Assembly: GCA_900767595.1 (NCBI GenBank)
Contig: CAAFZS010000064.1
Coordinates: 1 to 8,280, forward strand
DNA length: 8,280 nucleotides
Direction: 5' to 3'
DNA from: Bacteroidales bacterium
GTDB lineage: Bacteria; Bacteroidota; Bacteroidia; Bacteroidales; Paludibacteraceae
A program made the translations under genes and the position numbers. The notes under the pieces were generated by a model. That model worked only from the letters and a program-made list of their open reading frames with translations. It had not been told where the DNA came from and ran no database searches. Below, in pieces: positions 1 to 5,923 of the stretch (positions within the stretch are counted from its first letter, which is position 1; every line of letters starts with the position of its first letter).

Positions 1-1
1 G

Positions 2-73
2 TTTATTATCATTGTAAAACGTGTCTTATATAGAATTAATGCGATAGGAGGTCTACCTATTGGCGAAAGATAA
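2..73 (+). CDS. Possible 3' end of an unidentified CDS
   Basis: The second forward frame is open from the window edge to a TAA at 71-73. It reads 23 residues: a hydrophobic start (FIIIVKR) followed by VLYRINAIGGLPIGER. The two other forward frames stop early (a TAG at 31-33 and a TAA at 13-15). The mix of residues looks protein-like, and a hydrophobic run followed by basic residues could be the end of a membrane protein. So short an open stretch can also be chance. I do not recognise the family. The 146 bases after it, up to the repressor gene, hold no gene that I can see. Confidence 0.3.
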   Translation, partial: FIIIVKRVLYRINAIGGLPIGER

Positions 74-207
74 ATCTGCTCAGGATAGTGCAATCTTAAA
101 ATGTAACACTATACTTGCAAAACCCAGCCAAGAACCCCACGCGCTAAAAATGTGTATAACTAACTATATATTAATAATTTATAGACGTTCACAAAAAAGT
201 TAAGTGG

Positions 208-217
208 ACACTAGTGT
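208..217. repeat. Perfect 10-bp palindrome just past the tetR stop codon
   Basis: ACACTAGTGT is self-complementary and lies three bases beyond the repressor stop codon. The flank continues as GTTAAGTGGACAC, with a run of six A before it. It is too compact to form a hairpin with a usable loop, so it is a poor intrinsic terminator. The flank resembles the terminal sequences of some IS3-family elements, but that is only a recalled likeness and no transposase is present. Confidence 0.3.
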
Positions 218-219
218 TT

Positions 220-765
220 TTATCTTATGTGTTGTACAATACGGATGATACGTTCATAAAACATATCAATGGATCCTTTCTTGGATTCGTTCATCCATAC
301 TTTGAAAGCAGAAGTGATGATAGACGACACAATGGCGGCACTCATTTTCATGTCCATTTCGTTTAGATGATACTTATGTTTCATTTCATATAACATAGTA
401 GCCACGTTATTGTAAAACGCGGCATCAGCTATATCCAGTCGCCCTGCCTTATAAGCCAATTCCAATGCCTTAGGATGATTGAAAATATAACGCACATTAA
501 ACTGAAAGGGCAACTCTAACACCATCTTATCTTCTTGTTTGAGGGCGTCCCATAATTCCTGCGAATAAGAATCGCAATACCATTGAATGATATCGGCAGG
601 AATGTCAAATAAACGATAAAAGGTAGTCCTACTAACGCCCGACTCATCGCATATTTGACTGACACTAATTTGATTGAAATTGTTGGAATCCAACAAATAT
701 GCCAAAGCATTTGTGATTTTTTGTGCCGATGCTTGGGCACGCTTGTCTTGTGGTATGTGGTACAT
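220..765 (-). CDS. TetR/AcrR-family transcriptional regulator
   Basis: A predicted DNA-binding repressor of 181 residues, near the usual TetR length of about 190-220. Residues 34-53 form the helix-turn-helix (VSQICDESGVSRTTFYRLFD), ending in the typical TTFYRLF recognition-helix signature. The preceding helix (KITNALAYLLDSNNF) also fits the family. The C-terminal part is helical and should bind a ligand and form the dimer, but the ligand cannot be read from sequence. I chose the ATG at 765-763. An in-frame ATG at 849 would add 28 residues unlike the family and would run through the candidate operator and promoter. The gene diverges from the lipoprotein gene at 858 and probably controls it and itself through the palindrome at 807-825. 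No good terminator follows it. The family call is firm; target and effector are inferred. Confidence 0.9.
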   Translation of the reverse strand: MYHIPQDKRAQASAQKITNALAYLLDSNNFNQISVSQICDESGVSRTTFYRLFDIPADIIQWYCDSYSQELWDALKQEDKMVLELPFQFNVRYIFNHPKALELAYKAGRLDIADAAFYNNVATMLYEMKHKYHLNEMDMKMSAAIVSSIITSAFKVWMNESKKGSIDMFYERIIRIVQHIR

Positions 766-775
766 AATTAATAAA

Positions 776-804
776 TTTGTTACAGATGTATCGTATTTAT
801 TTTG
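776..804 (+). promoter_or_regulatory. Candidate promoter for the lipoprotein gene
   Basis: TTTG at 776-779 is followed after 18 bases by TATTTTG at 798-804. That is one base short of the Bacteroidetes -7 consensus TAnnTTTG. It would place the transcript start near 811, inside the palindrome at 807-825, so a bound repressor would block it. The match is imperfect and spacing is slightly short. Confidence 0.3.
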
Positions 805-816
805 ATTGGTACAAAA
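783..816 (-). promoter_or_regulatory. Candidate promoter for the tetR gene
   Basis: Reading the minus strand, TTG (814-812) is followed after 21 bases by TACATCTG (790-783), one mismatch from TAnnTTTG. It would start transcription roughly ten bases before the ATG at 765. This supports the short TetR form. Its -33 element lies inside the palindrome at 807-825, consistent with autorepression. Confidence 0.4.
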
Positions 817-825
817 ATTGTGCCA
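807..825. promoter_or_regulatory. Candidate TetR operator (imperfect palindrome)
   Basis: TGGTACAA and TTGTGCCA form 8-bp inverted arms around AAA, with one arm mismatch. The size (19 bp), odd-length centre and position between the divergent genes are what TetR-family dimers usually recognise. It covers the -33 element of the tetR promoter and lies just past the -7 element of the lipoprotein promoter. Binding itself is inferred. Confidence 0.55.
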
Positions 826-857
826 CAAATACCGTAAACAATTAAACATTATATTAT

Positions 858-2687
858 ATGAAAAAGTATGTATTTTGTGTAGCTGCTTTGGCAGCTGGTA
901 TGAGTAAGTTTTTTAGTACCGCAATGCTCGTTTCATTGCTTTTAGGAATGGTGGCTTGTAAGCCGGATAGTATTAATCGTCCCCCTGAATTTGCAGGAGG
1001 TAATCCCCCTGAAGGAGGAATGATGGGACAAGTAGGTGAATTTGATGGCTCCGTATTGGGAGAAATTACCACTTTTGATGTCAATTTCTATAACACCCCT
1101 CAAATAGGAATAACCCAAACACCGGCAGAAAAGGATGACCAAGTAGCGAATATAGCCTTTGACCGCGAAATAATCATTCATTATACCGAAGATTCTGCCA
1201 TTGTCACGAATGCCCCTGAAGATTTATTAACAATTGAAGGAGGTAGTGTTATCGCCAACGCAGAAGCATCCTATCGGTATGTCTTGACGGGCACTTGTAC
1301 CAATGGACGATTCAAACTGTATAGTTCTAAACCTTCTGCGATTATACTAAACGGACTTCATCTTGTCAATCCAACAGGTGCTGCGATTAATGTACAAAGT
1401 AAGAAAAAAACATTTGTGGTTGTGACAGACAACACCTATAATTCATTGACCGATGGTGGTGAGTATATATTAGAAAATGATGAAAAGCAAAAAGGATGTT
1501 ATTATAGTAAAGGCAATACCGTACTATCTGGAAAGGGAGTTTTGGCAGTAGAAAGCAAAGGAAAGAATGCTATCGCCGTTAAAGGAGACTTGATTATTTT
1601 AGATGGGACATATAACCTACAATCAAGTGCCACAGCAGGTAAATGTTTCTCCGTGGATGGCAATATGACCATCAACGGAAGTGCCATAGCGGGTATTGTA
1701 ACGGGTTCCGGCGAATGGGACGGAGATGATGCCGAAGTCAAGGATGTCTCCGCAGCAGCCGGTATCAAATGCGATGGGTTATTTACTATGAATAATGGTC
1801 AGTTGGGACTCAAAGCCTCTGGTTTAGGAGGAAAAGGTATCAATGGTGATAGCACTTTAGTGTTTAATGGAGGTGTAGTACGAGTGGTAACTACCGGTGG
1901 CGTTTATCAACACACCTATAACAGCCTTACTTATGACACATCACCTAAAGGAATTAAAAGCGACCAAACCATTGAAATCAACGGCGGACAAATATGGGTT
2001 CGCACATTAGGAGTATCGGAAGGAAGTGAAGGAATAGAAGCTAAACAGGTATATACACAAAACGGAGGTTGTGTAACCATTTATGCCGCAGATGATGCCC
2101 TAAATGTAGGATATAGTAGTGAAAGTTTGCAAGAACGACAACAAAAAGGCGAAGACATCTCTGGGATTCAAGCTAATAACGGCAAGATACAAATAAACGA
2201 TGGTGAACTACGCGCCTATAGCACCACAAATGATGCGGTGGATGCCAACGGAACGATTACGATTAATGGAGGCATAACCATTGCTATTGGTAGTGGTGTA
2301 CCCGAAGGAGGAATAGATTGCGATGAAAACACATTGGCTATTACCGGTGGCACATTAATCAGTATTGGCGGGACAACAAGTAACCCAACCGAAATTGCTT
2401 GCACACAACCATCACTCATCTTTAATGATAATATTGTGGCAGGCAGTACTTACCTGTTATCAAAAAACGAAGAAAATATTCTTTCTCTCAAATCTCCACG
2501 CACTTTTGGCACAGCAGTTGTACTCCTTTCCGATAGCCGATTATCTAAAGGAGAATCCTATACTTGGGGAAATAAAACCCTTACTTGCAGTGCCGAAAAA
2601 TGGGTCAACAATACCGCTACAATGCAGAATATGCGTGAACAACCTGAACAAGGATCAAATCCCGGACCGGGTGGCTTTGCCCATTGA
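858..2687 (+). CDS. Predicted lipoprotein, Cthe_2159-type carbohydrate-binding beta-helix protein
   Basis: A 609-residue protein likely exported and lipid-anchored: a hydrophobic segment (residues 18-33) ends in MVAC, a lipobox with Cys34. After a Gly/Pro-rich linker (41-63), repeated rungs with NG or NGG turns run from about 165 to 505, for example TIEINGG (371-377) and TITINGG (467-472). DDALNVG (412-418), DAVDANG (459-465) and LNGLHLVNPTGAAI (164-177) resemble the Cthe_2159 carbohydrate-binding family, whose founder is a beta-helix protein reported to bind acidic plant polysaccharide. The substrate here is unknown. The tail (593-609) is Gly/Pro-rich. The start is ambiguous: ATG 858 gives a 33-residue signal, whereas ATG 900 gives MSKFFSTAMLVSLLLGMVAC, a more standard lipoprotein signal. 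It is divergent from a TetR gene that probably represses it. There is no TonB receptor or hydrolase beside it. Confidence 0.82.
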   Translation: MKKYVFCVAALAAGMSKFFSTAMLVSLLLGMVACKPDSINRPPEFAGGNPPEGGMMGQVGEFDGSVLGEITTFDVNFYNTPQIGITQTPAEKDDQVANIAFDREIIIHYTEDSAIVTNAPEDLLTIEGGSVIANAEASYRYVLTGTCTNGRFKLYSSKPSAIILNGLHLVNPTGAAINVQSKKKTFVVVTDNTYNSLTDGGEYILENDEKQKGCYYSKGNTVLSGKGVLAVESKGKNAIAVKGDLIILDGTYNLQSSATAGKCFSVDGNMTINGSAIAGIVTGSGEWDGDDAEVKDVSAAAGIKCDGLFTMNNGQLGLKASGLGGKGINGDSTLVFNGGVVRVVTTGGVYQHTYNSLTYDTSPKGIKSDQTIEINGGQIWVRTLGVSEGSEGIEAKQVYTQNGGCVTIYAADDALNVGYSSESLQERQQKGEDISGIQANNGKIQINDGELRAYSTTNDAVDANGTITINGGITIAIGSGVPEGGIDCDENTLAITGGTLISIGGTTSNPTEIACTQPSLIFNDNIVAGSTYLLSKNEENILSLKSPRTFGTAVVLLSDSRLSKGESYTWGNKTLTCSAEKWVNNTATMQNMREQPEQGSNPGPGGFAH

Positions 2688-2704
2688 CAAGGAAGTTTTC
2701 TCTC

Positions 2705-2735
2705 ATCGCAACCTCTCGGGGTTGCGATAGTTGTT
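2705..2735 (+). terminator. Intrinsic terminator after the lipoprotein gene
   Basis: ATCGCAACC (2705-2713) pairs perfectly with GGTTGCGAT (2720-2728) around a six-base loop. A moderately T-rich tail (AGTTGTTTG) follows. It begins 18 bases after the stop codon. Confidence 0.65.
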
Positions 2736-2750
2736 TGTATCGGGGTGATT

Positions 2751-2778
2751 GAAGAATGAAGAATGACTAATAAAGAAT
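2751..2778 (+). repeat. Heptamer repeat, GAAGAAT type
   Basis: Four consecutive 7-bp units: GAAGAAT twice, then GACTAAT, then AAAGAAT. It is the first of five short-period repeats in this window. It lies between the lipoprotein terminator and the tRNA promoter, far from any start codon. Confidence 0.6.
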
Positions 2779-2789
2779 GCAAATTGAGA

Positions 2790-2805
2790 TTTTTTTGCAA
2801 AAAAA
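2790..2805. promoter_or_regulatory. A/T-tract palindrome upstream of the tRNA promoter
   Basis: Seven T, then GC, then seven A make a perfect 16-bp palindrome. Another A-run follows (2808-2814). Such tracts ahead of a stable-RNA promoter are likely to bend DNA or act like an UP element. That role is inferred from position and composition only. Confidence 0.35.
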
Positions 2806-2825
2806 TGAAAAAAAGTGCGAAAATA

Positions 2826-2857
2826 TTTGCACATATCAAAAAAAAGCAGTACCTTTG
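2826..2857 (+). promoter_or_regulatory. Housekeeping promoter of tRNA-Gln, and probably of the operon
   Basis: TTTG (2826-2829), 20 bases, then TACCTTTG (2850-2857): a full match to the Bacteroidetes primary sigma pattern. Transcription would begin about 15 bases before the tRNA. It is almost identical to the recA promoter at 7632. Confidence 0.85.
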
Positions 2858-2879
2858 CACCCGCTTTTGAAAAAGGCAC

Positions 2880-2950
2880 TGCCTAATCGTATATCGGTAG
2901 TACATCAGATTTTGGTTCTGAGGGGCGAGGTTCGACTCCTCGTTAGGCAA
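2880..2950 (+). tRNA. tRNA-Gln (anticodon TTG)
   Basis: A 71-base cloverleaf. The acceptor stem TGCCTAA (2880-2886) pairs with TTAGGCA (2943-2949), and A2950 is the discriminator. The D arm uses GTA/TAC. The anticodon stem TCAGA/TCTGA encloses loop TTTTGGT with TTG at 2912-2914, decoding CAA (and CAG by wobble). A four-base variable region GGGG precedes the T arm CGAGG/CCTCG with loop TTCGACT. CCA is not encoded, so it must be added after transcription. A consensus promoter precedes it, a perfect hairpin follows, and the rplY operon continues on the same strand. Confidence 0.95.
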
Positions 2951-2951
2951 C

Positions 2952-2977
2952 AAAGGCGACGCAGGTCGCCTTTCTTG
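2952..2977 (+). terminator. Hairpin between tRNA-Gln and rplY (terminator or attenuator)
   Basis: AAAGGCGAC (2952-2960) pairs perfectly with GTCGCCTTT (2965-2973) around GCAG, only one base after the mature tRNA end. The following tail CTTGT is weak. I see no good promoter between here and the rplY start at 3035. The hairpin may therefore be leaky, or mark tRNA 3' processing, with the operon transcribed from the tRNA promoter. Confidence 0.7.
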
Positions 2978-3034
2978 TGAGTAAGAAAAGTACTCCAAGG
3001 TGTATGGTATTAATCAGAGTAACACAATTACATT

Positions 3035-3622
3035 ATGAAAACATTTGATCTCGTCGGCACTCCCCGTTCGGAGTACGGCAAAAAAGCCGCTAAGGCTTTC
3101 CGTAAAGAAAATCTCGTTCCTTGCAACATCTATGGTTTGGGTGACAACGTTACCTTCACTGTTGGCGTAGAGGATGTTCGCAAACTCATCTACACTCCTG
3201 ACACACTGCTCGTAAACCTCACCATCGGTGACGCCAAGAAAATCGCTGTCGTTAAGGAGTTGCAATTCCACCCCGTATCGGGCAACCTGCTCCATATCGA
3301 CTTCCTTGAGGTAAATGACAAGAAACCTGTTACCGTAGCTCTGCCCGTTCACTTGACCGGTCTGGCTGAAGGTGTAAAAGCCGGTGGTAAACTGAGTCTC
3401 GATATGAAGAAAGTGAAAGTAAACGGTCTCTATACCGCTATTCCTGAGGACATCACGCTGGATGTTACTTCTCTGGGTCTTGGTAAGAAACTCGCCGTTG
3501 AAGACATTAAGATTGAGGGTCTGACGATGGTTAGCCCGAAGGAAGCTTGCGTTGCTCAAGTACGTGTAACCCGCGCATCTGCTGAGGCTGCTCCTGCTGA
3601 AGGCGAAGCTGCTGCTGAATAA
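3035..3622 (+). CDS. rplY: 50S ribosomal protein L25 (general stress protein Ctc type)
   Basis: A 195-residue protein of the long L25/TL5/CTC form, which binds 5S rRNA in the large subunit. The N-terminal part (about 1-92) carries the L25 pattern: GTPRSEYGKKAAKAFRKE near the start, VPCNIYG (28-34) and LQFHPVSGNLLHIDFLEV (77-94). The C-terminal part (about 97-180) is the extra beta domain of the CTC form, with VALPVHLTGLAEGVKAGG. It ends in an Ala/Glu-rich acidic tail, common in this form and probably disordered. The ATG at 3035 gives the conserved MKTFDLVGTPR start; no Shine-Dalgarno is visible, normal for Bacteroidetes. It is the first protein gene after tRNA-Gln, and pth follows 23 bases later, so the genes are probably co-transcribed. 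Confidence 0.95.
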   Translation: MKTFDLVGTPRSEYGKKAAKAFRKENLVPCNIYGLGDNVTFTVGVEDVRKLIYTPDTLLVNLTIGDAKKIAVVKELQFHPVSGNLLHIDFLEVNDKKPVTVALPVHLTGLAEGVKAGGKLSLDMKKVKVNGLYTAIPEDITLDVTSLGLGKKLAVEDIKIEGLTMVSPKEACVAQVRVTRASAEAAPAEGEAAAE

Positions 3623-3626
3623 TAAG

Positions 3627-3647
3627 CACTAATCACTAAGCATTAAT
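3627..3647 (+). repeat. Heptamer repeat, CACTAAT type, running into the pth start
   Basis: Three 7-bp units, CACTAAT, CACTAAG and CATTAAT, fill the rplY-pth gap. The last unit supplies the first two bases of the pth ATG. Every unit contains TAA. The units resemble those before recA (7692-7740). Confidence 0.6.
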
Positions 3648-4203
3648 GAAATATTTGATTGTCGGGCTCGGCAATATCGGCGACGAGTACCGTAACACCC
3701 GACACAACATAGGATTTCGCATGTTGGACGCTTTTGCCGAAGCGTCCAACATTGCTTTTGAGGACAAGCGATACGGGTTTGTCGGACACGGTCGTGTCAA
3801 AAATGCCGAGGTGGTTTTGCTCAAACCTTCTACTTTCATGAACCTCAGCGGCAATGCCGTCCGGTATTGGATGAAGGAGGAGAACATTCCGTTAGAGAAT
3901 ATCTTTATCCTCGTGGACGACCTCAACCTGCCCTTTGGTCAACTGCGTATCCGTAAACAAGGCAGCAACGGCGGACACAACGGACTGGGGCATATCCAAT
4001 CCGTTCTCAATACGCCTAACTACGCGCGGTTGCGTTTCGGTATCGGCAACGACTATAGTCGCGGAGCACAGATTAACTTCGTTCTCGGTCAATGGTCCGA
4101 TGAGGAGGAAAAGACCATCCAAGAACTCCTGCCCAAAACGACGGAGATCATCAAGTCCTTCTGCCTGCAAGGGATTGATAAAACAATGAATCTCTATAAT
4201 TAG
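3646..4203 (+). CDS. pth: Peptidyl-tRNA hydrolase
   Basis: A cytosolic enzyme of 185 residues that cleaves the ester bond between a stalled peptide and its tRNA, recycling tRNA after drop-off. All the bacterial Pth active-site landmarks are present: Asn10 in VGLGN, the catalytic His20 in NTRHNIG, the Met65-Asn66 pair in STFMNLSG, Asp91 in VDDLNLP and Asn112 in NGGHNGL. Length matches the family (about 190). It sits 23 bases behind rplY and 31 bases ahead of the S4 gene. Its TAG stop codon lies at the edge of the next heptamer repeat, so that repeat may have set the present C-terminus (MNLYN). Nothing suggests loss of function. Confidence 0.97.
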   Translation: MKYLIVGLGNIGDEYRNTRHNIGFRMLDAFAEASNIAFEDKRYGFVGHGRVKNAEVVLLKPSTFMNLSGNAVRYWMKEENIPLENIFILVDDLNLPFGQLRIRKQGSNGGHNGLGHIQSVLNTPNYARLRFGIGNDYSRGAQINFVLGQWSDEEEKTIQELLPKTTEIIKSFCLQGIDKTMNLYN

Positions 4204-4230
4204 TTGAGAGTTTAGAGTTGAGAGTTTAGA
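4203..4230 (+). repeat. Heptamer repeat, GTTGAGA/GTTTAGA type, before the S4 gene
   Basis: A perfect 14-bp tandem duplication made of 7-bp units: GTTGAGA, GTTTAGA, then the same pair again. It begins at the last base of the pth stop and ends four bases before the next ATG. Units contain TGA or TAG. The leading TAGTTGAGAGTT (4201-4212) recurs exactly at 5050-5061. Confidence 0.65.
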
Positions 4231-4234
4231 GATT

Positions 4235-4615
4235 ATGGAGGTAAGAGTAGATAAATATTTATTTGCGATGCGGATATACAAGACCCGTTCTATGGCCGCG
4301 GATGCGTGTAAGAAAGGGCGCATCACCATGAACGGACAGGAACTCAAACCCAGTCGCACCTTCCGTATCGGCGACACGTTCAGTGTGCGCAAAGGGCCTA
4401 TCCACTATACCTACCAGGTACTCCAACTCAGTGAGAACCGGTTGGGTGCTAAACTTGTGCCCGAATATATGAGAGACATCACTTCGCCCGACCAACTCGA
4501 ACTGCTCGAACTCGCCCGACTGGCGGGACAGAACGGACGCGACCCGGGCACGGGACGACCCACGAAAAAAGATAGACGCGAAATAGAACAATTCTTAAGC
4601 GATTATGAAGAGTAA
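4235..4615 (+). CDS. hslR: S4-domain RNA-binding protein, Hsp15 (HslR)-like
   Basis: A 126-residue protein with an N-terminal S4 domain (about 3-65): VRVDKYLFAMRIYKTRSMAADACKKGRI is the characteristic helix pair that binds rRNA, followed by MNGQELKPSRTFRIGDTFSVRKG. The charged C-terminus (GRDPGTGRPTKKDRREIEQFL, 100-120) is typical of the Hsp15 family. Hsp15 in E. coli (133 residues) binds 50S subunits that still carry a nascent chain and tRNA after erroneous dissociation, helping recycle them. Lying directly downstream of pth, which acts on the same stalled peptidyl-tRNA, it fits that role. The ATG at 4235 follows a heptamer repeat. The gene overlaps the next by 11 bases, which suggests translational coupling. 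Function in this organism is inferred from homology. Confidence 0.9.
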   Translation: MEVRVDKYLFAMRIYKTRSMAADACKKGRITMNGQELKPSRTFRIGDTFSVRKGPIHYTYQVLQLSENRLGAKLVPEYMRDITSPDQLELLELARLAGQNGRDPGTGRPTKKDRREIEQFLSDYEE

Positions 4616-5051
4616 ACGTGACAATATCGCCGAGTACATCCTGTACCTCTGGCAGATGGAAGACTACCTGAGAGCCTTCCCCGACAACGCTTCCGTTAGT
4701 CCCGAACTAACGGAGATAAACGATATGATGCACACCGAAGGTGTCTTCGAGTCCGGACACATACAACTGGCGAAAAACGCCCTGACCGAACTGGAGGACC
4801 TGCACAGCGAACTCTACGACACCGAGGCTCCCTATCGGGCGGTTATCCTGCACCTTGAACCCCAACTGAACCTGCTCAAGGCCAAGACCGACCGACCGAC
4901 GATGAGCGACGTGGAGGCGTGCCTTACCCTACTCTACCAAATCATGCTCCTGCGCCTCAAACAACAACCCATCAGCGAATCCACCGAGGTGGTGGTCAAA
5001 GACGCCACCCAACTGCTGCGATTCCTCAGCAAAACCTATGCTGACTCAATA

Positions 5052-5063
<12 letters not shown>
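4605..5063 (+). CDS. Uncharacterised DUF4924-like protein
   Basis: A 152-residue soluble, probably all-helical protein without signal peptide or membrane segment. The N-terminus (NIAEYILYLWQMEDYLRAF, residues 7-25) matches my memory of DUF4924, a Bacteroidetes-specific family of unknown function. Further helices (LAKNALTELEDLHSELYD, 55-72; VEACLTLLYQIMLLRLKQQ, 103-121) could form a bundle. I see no catalytic motif. It starts within the last codons of the S4 gene (ATG inside GATTATGAAG), so it is probably translationally coupled and may belong to the same ribosome-related process. Its last codons (IVES and TGA) come from repeat sequence shared with the pth-hslR gap, so the C-terminus may have been altered by repeat growth. 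Gene reality is near certain; family name is moderately certain. Confidence 0.82.
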
Positions 5064-5119
<56 letters not shown>

Positions 5120-5122
<3 letters not shown>

Positions 5123-5752
5123 AACGAGAGATATAAGGCGATTATTGAGTGGTTTGAGGCCAATATGCCCGTTGCTCAGAGCGAACTGCACTACAGCAGT
5201 CCCTTCGAGTTGCTGGTAGCCGTCGTTCTCTCTGCCCAGTGTACAGACAAACGCGTCAACCTCGTCACCCCTGCTCTCTTTGCCGCTTATCCCGATGCGC
5301 CCGCTATGGCTAAAGCCACAGCAGAAGAGGTTCTCTCTTTTATTCACTCCGTCAGTTATCCTAACGCCAAGGCGCAACACCTCGTGGCGATGGCGCAACA
5401 ACTGACCGAACGCCATCAGGGTCAGGTGCCGTGCGATGAAGACGCACTGGTTGCCCTGCCGGGCGTGGGTCGTAAGACGGCGCACGTGGTAATGGCGGTA
5501 CTATGGAACTGCCCGACGATGGCGGTGGATACGCATATCTTCCGCATTAGCGAGCGGTTGGGACTGACCACCAAAAGCAAGAACGTACTCCAAACCGAAC
5601 GGCAACTCACCAAGTATATCCCTGCCGAACTCATCCCCAAGGCGCACCACTGGTTGCTGCTTCACGGTCGCTATGTCTGCACCGCCCGCAAACCCCATTG
5701 CGAACGCTGTGGATTGCAGACTTATTGCCGATTTTTTACTCAACACAACTAA
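5120..5752 (+). CDS. nth: Endonuclease III (DNA glycosylase/AP lyase)
   Basis: A base-excision repair enzyme removing oxidised pyrimidines and nicking AP sites. From GTG 5120 it has 210 residues (E. coli Nth has 211). The helix-hairpin-helix LPGVGRKTAHVV carries the catalytic Lys119, VDTHIFR carries Asp137, and the iron-sulfur cysteines fall at 187, 194, 197 and 203 (C-x6-C-x2-C-x5-C), the same numbers as in E. coli. LSAQCTDKRVN (38-48) is the conserved N-terminal motif. No ATG is available. The frame stays open upstream to a TTG at 5060, which would add 20 residues of alternating Val-Lys/Arg encoded by the hexamer repeat. I prefer GTG 5120 because NERYKAIIEW is where homologues begin and length then matches. 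Any of eight upstream GTG codons, or the TTG, could serve instead. It is the last gene of the rplY run. Confidence 0.95.
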
Positions 5753-5771
5753 ATTTTGGCATTGATTCCCG

Positions 5772-5787
5772 AAAAGTTATAACTTTT
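5772..5787. promoter_or_regulatory. Perfect 16-bp palindrome between nth and the ATPase gene
   Basis: AAAAGTTATAACTTTT is exactly self-complementary. Its half AAAAGTTA recurs at 5804-5811, just ahead of the -33 element at 5819. It may be an operator for the ATPase promoter or a weak A/T-rich terminator for nth; position allows either. Confidence 0.4.
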
Positions 5788-5818
5788 GCGGATTTTATTC
5801 CTAAAAAGTTAATAATTA

Positions 5819-5850
5819 TTTGGTAGATTCATTTTTTTTTCGTATCTTTG
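5819..5850 (+). promoter_or_regulatory. Housekeeping promoter of the ATPase gene
   Basis: TTTG (5819-5822), 20 bases including a long T-run, then TATCTTTG (5843-5850), a full match to the Bacteroidetes pattern. The transcript should start near 5857, so the 22-bp repeats would make up nearly all of the 5' untranslated region. Confidence 0.8.
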
Positions 5851-5857
5851 CAGCCGA

Positions 5858-5923
5858 ATTTGAGTAATTTGTTGTATAGAATTGAGTAATTTGTTGTGTA
5901 AAATTGAGTAATTTGCGTTAGTT
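5858..5923 (+). repeat. Three 22-bp tandem repeats forming the ATPase leader
   Basis: The core TTGAGTAATTTG begins at 5860, 5882 and 5904, an exact 22-bp period. Copies one and two also share TTGTRTA after the core; copy three diverges to CGTTAGTT. The array of 66 bp ends at the base before the ATG at 5924. There are no unique spacers, so it is not a CRISPR array. Confidence 0.85.

Noticed and set aside
44..60. Short inverted repeat ATAGG/CCTAT
   Set aside because: A five-base stem inside the possible reading frame is within chance expectation.
208..217. Terminator for tetR
   Set aside because: The palindrome leaves no room for a stable stem with a loop, and the following T-run is offset.
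766..849. N-terminal extension of TetR to the ATG at 849
   Set aside because: The 28 extra residues do not resemble the family, and the region holds the candidate operator and promoters.
2558..2998. 146-codon minus-strand frame over the lipoprotein end and tRNA
   Set aside because: It runs through a terminator, the tRNA gene and its promoter, so it cannot be a conserved gene.
3014..3559. 181-codon minus-strand frame opposite rplY
   Set aside because: Shadow of the unmistakable L25 gene.
3892..4392. 166-codon minus-strand frame across pth and hslR
   Set aside because: Crosses two well-identified genes and an intergenic repeat; no recognisable domain.
5858..5923. CRISPR array
   Set aside because: The 22-bp units are directly adjacent with no unique spacers, and no cas gene is present.
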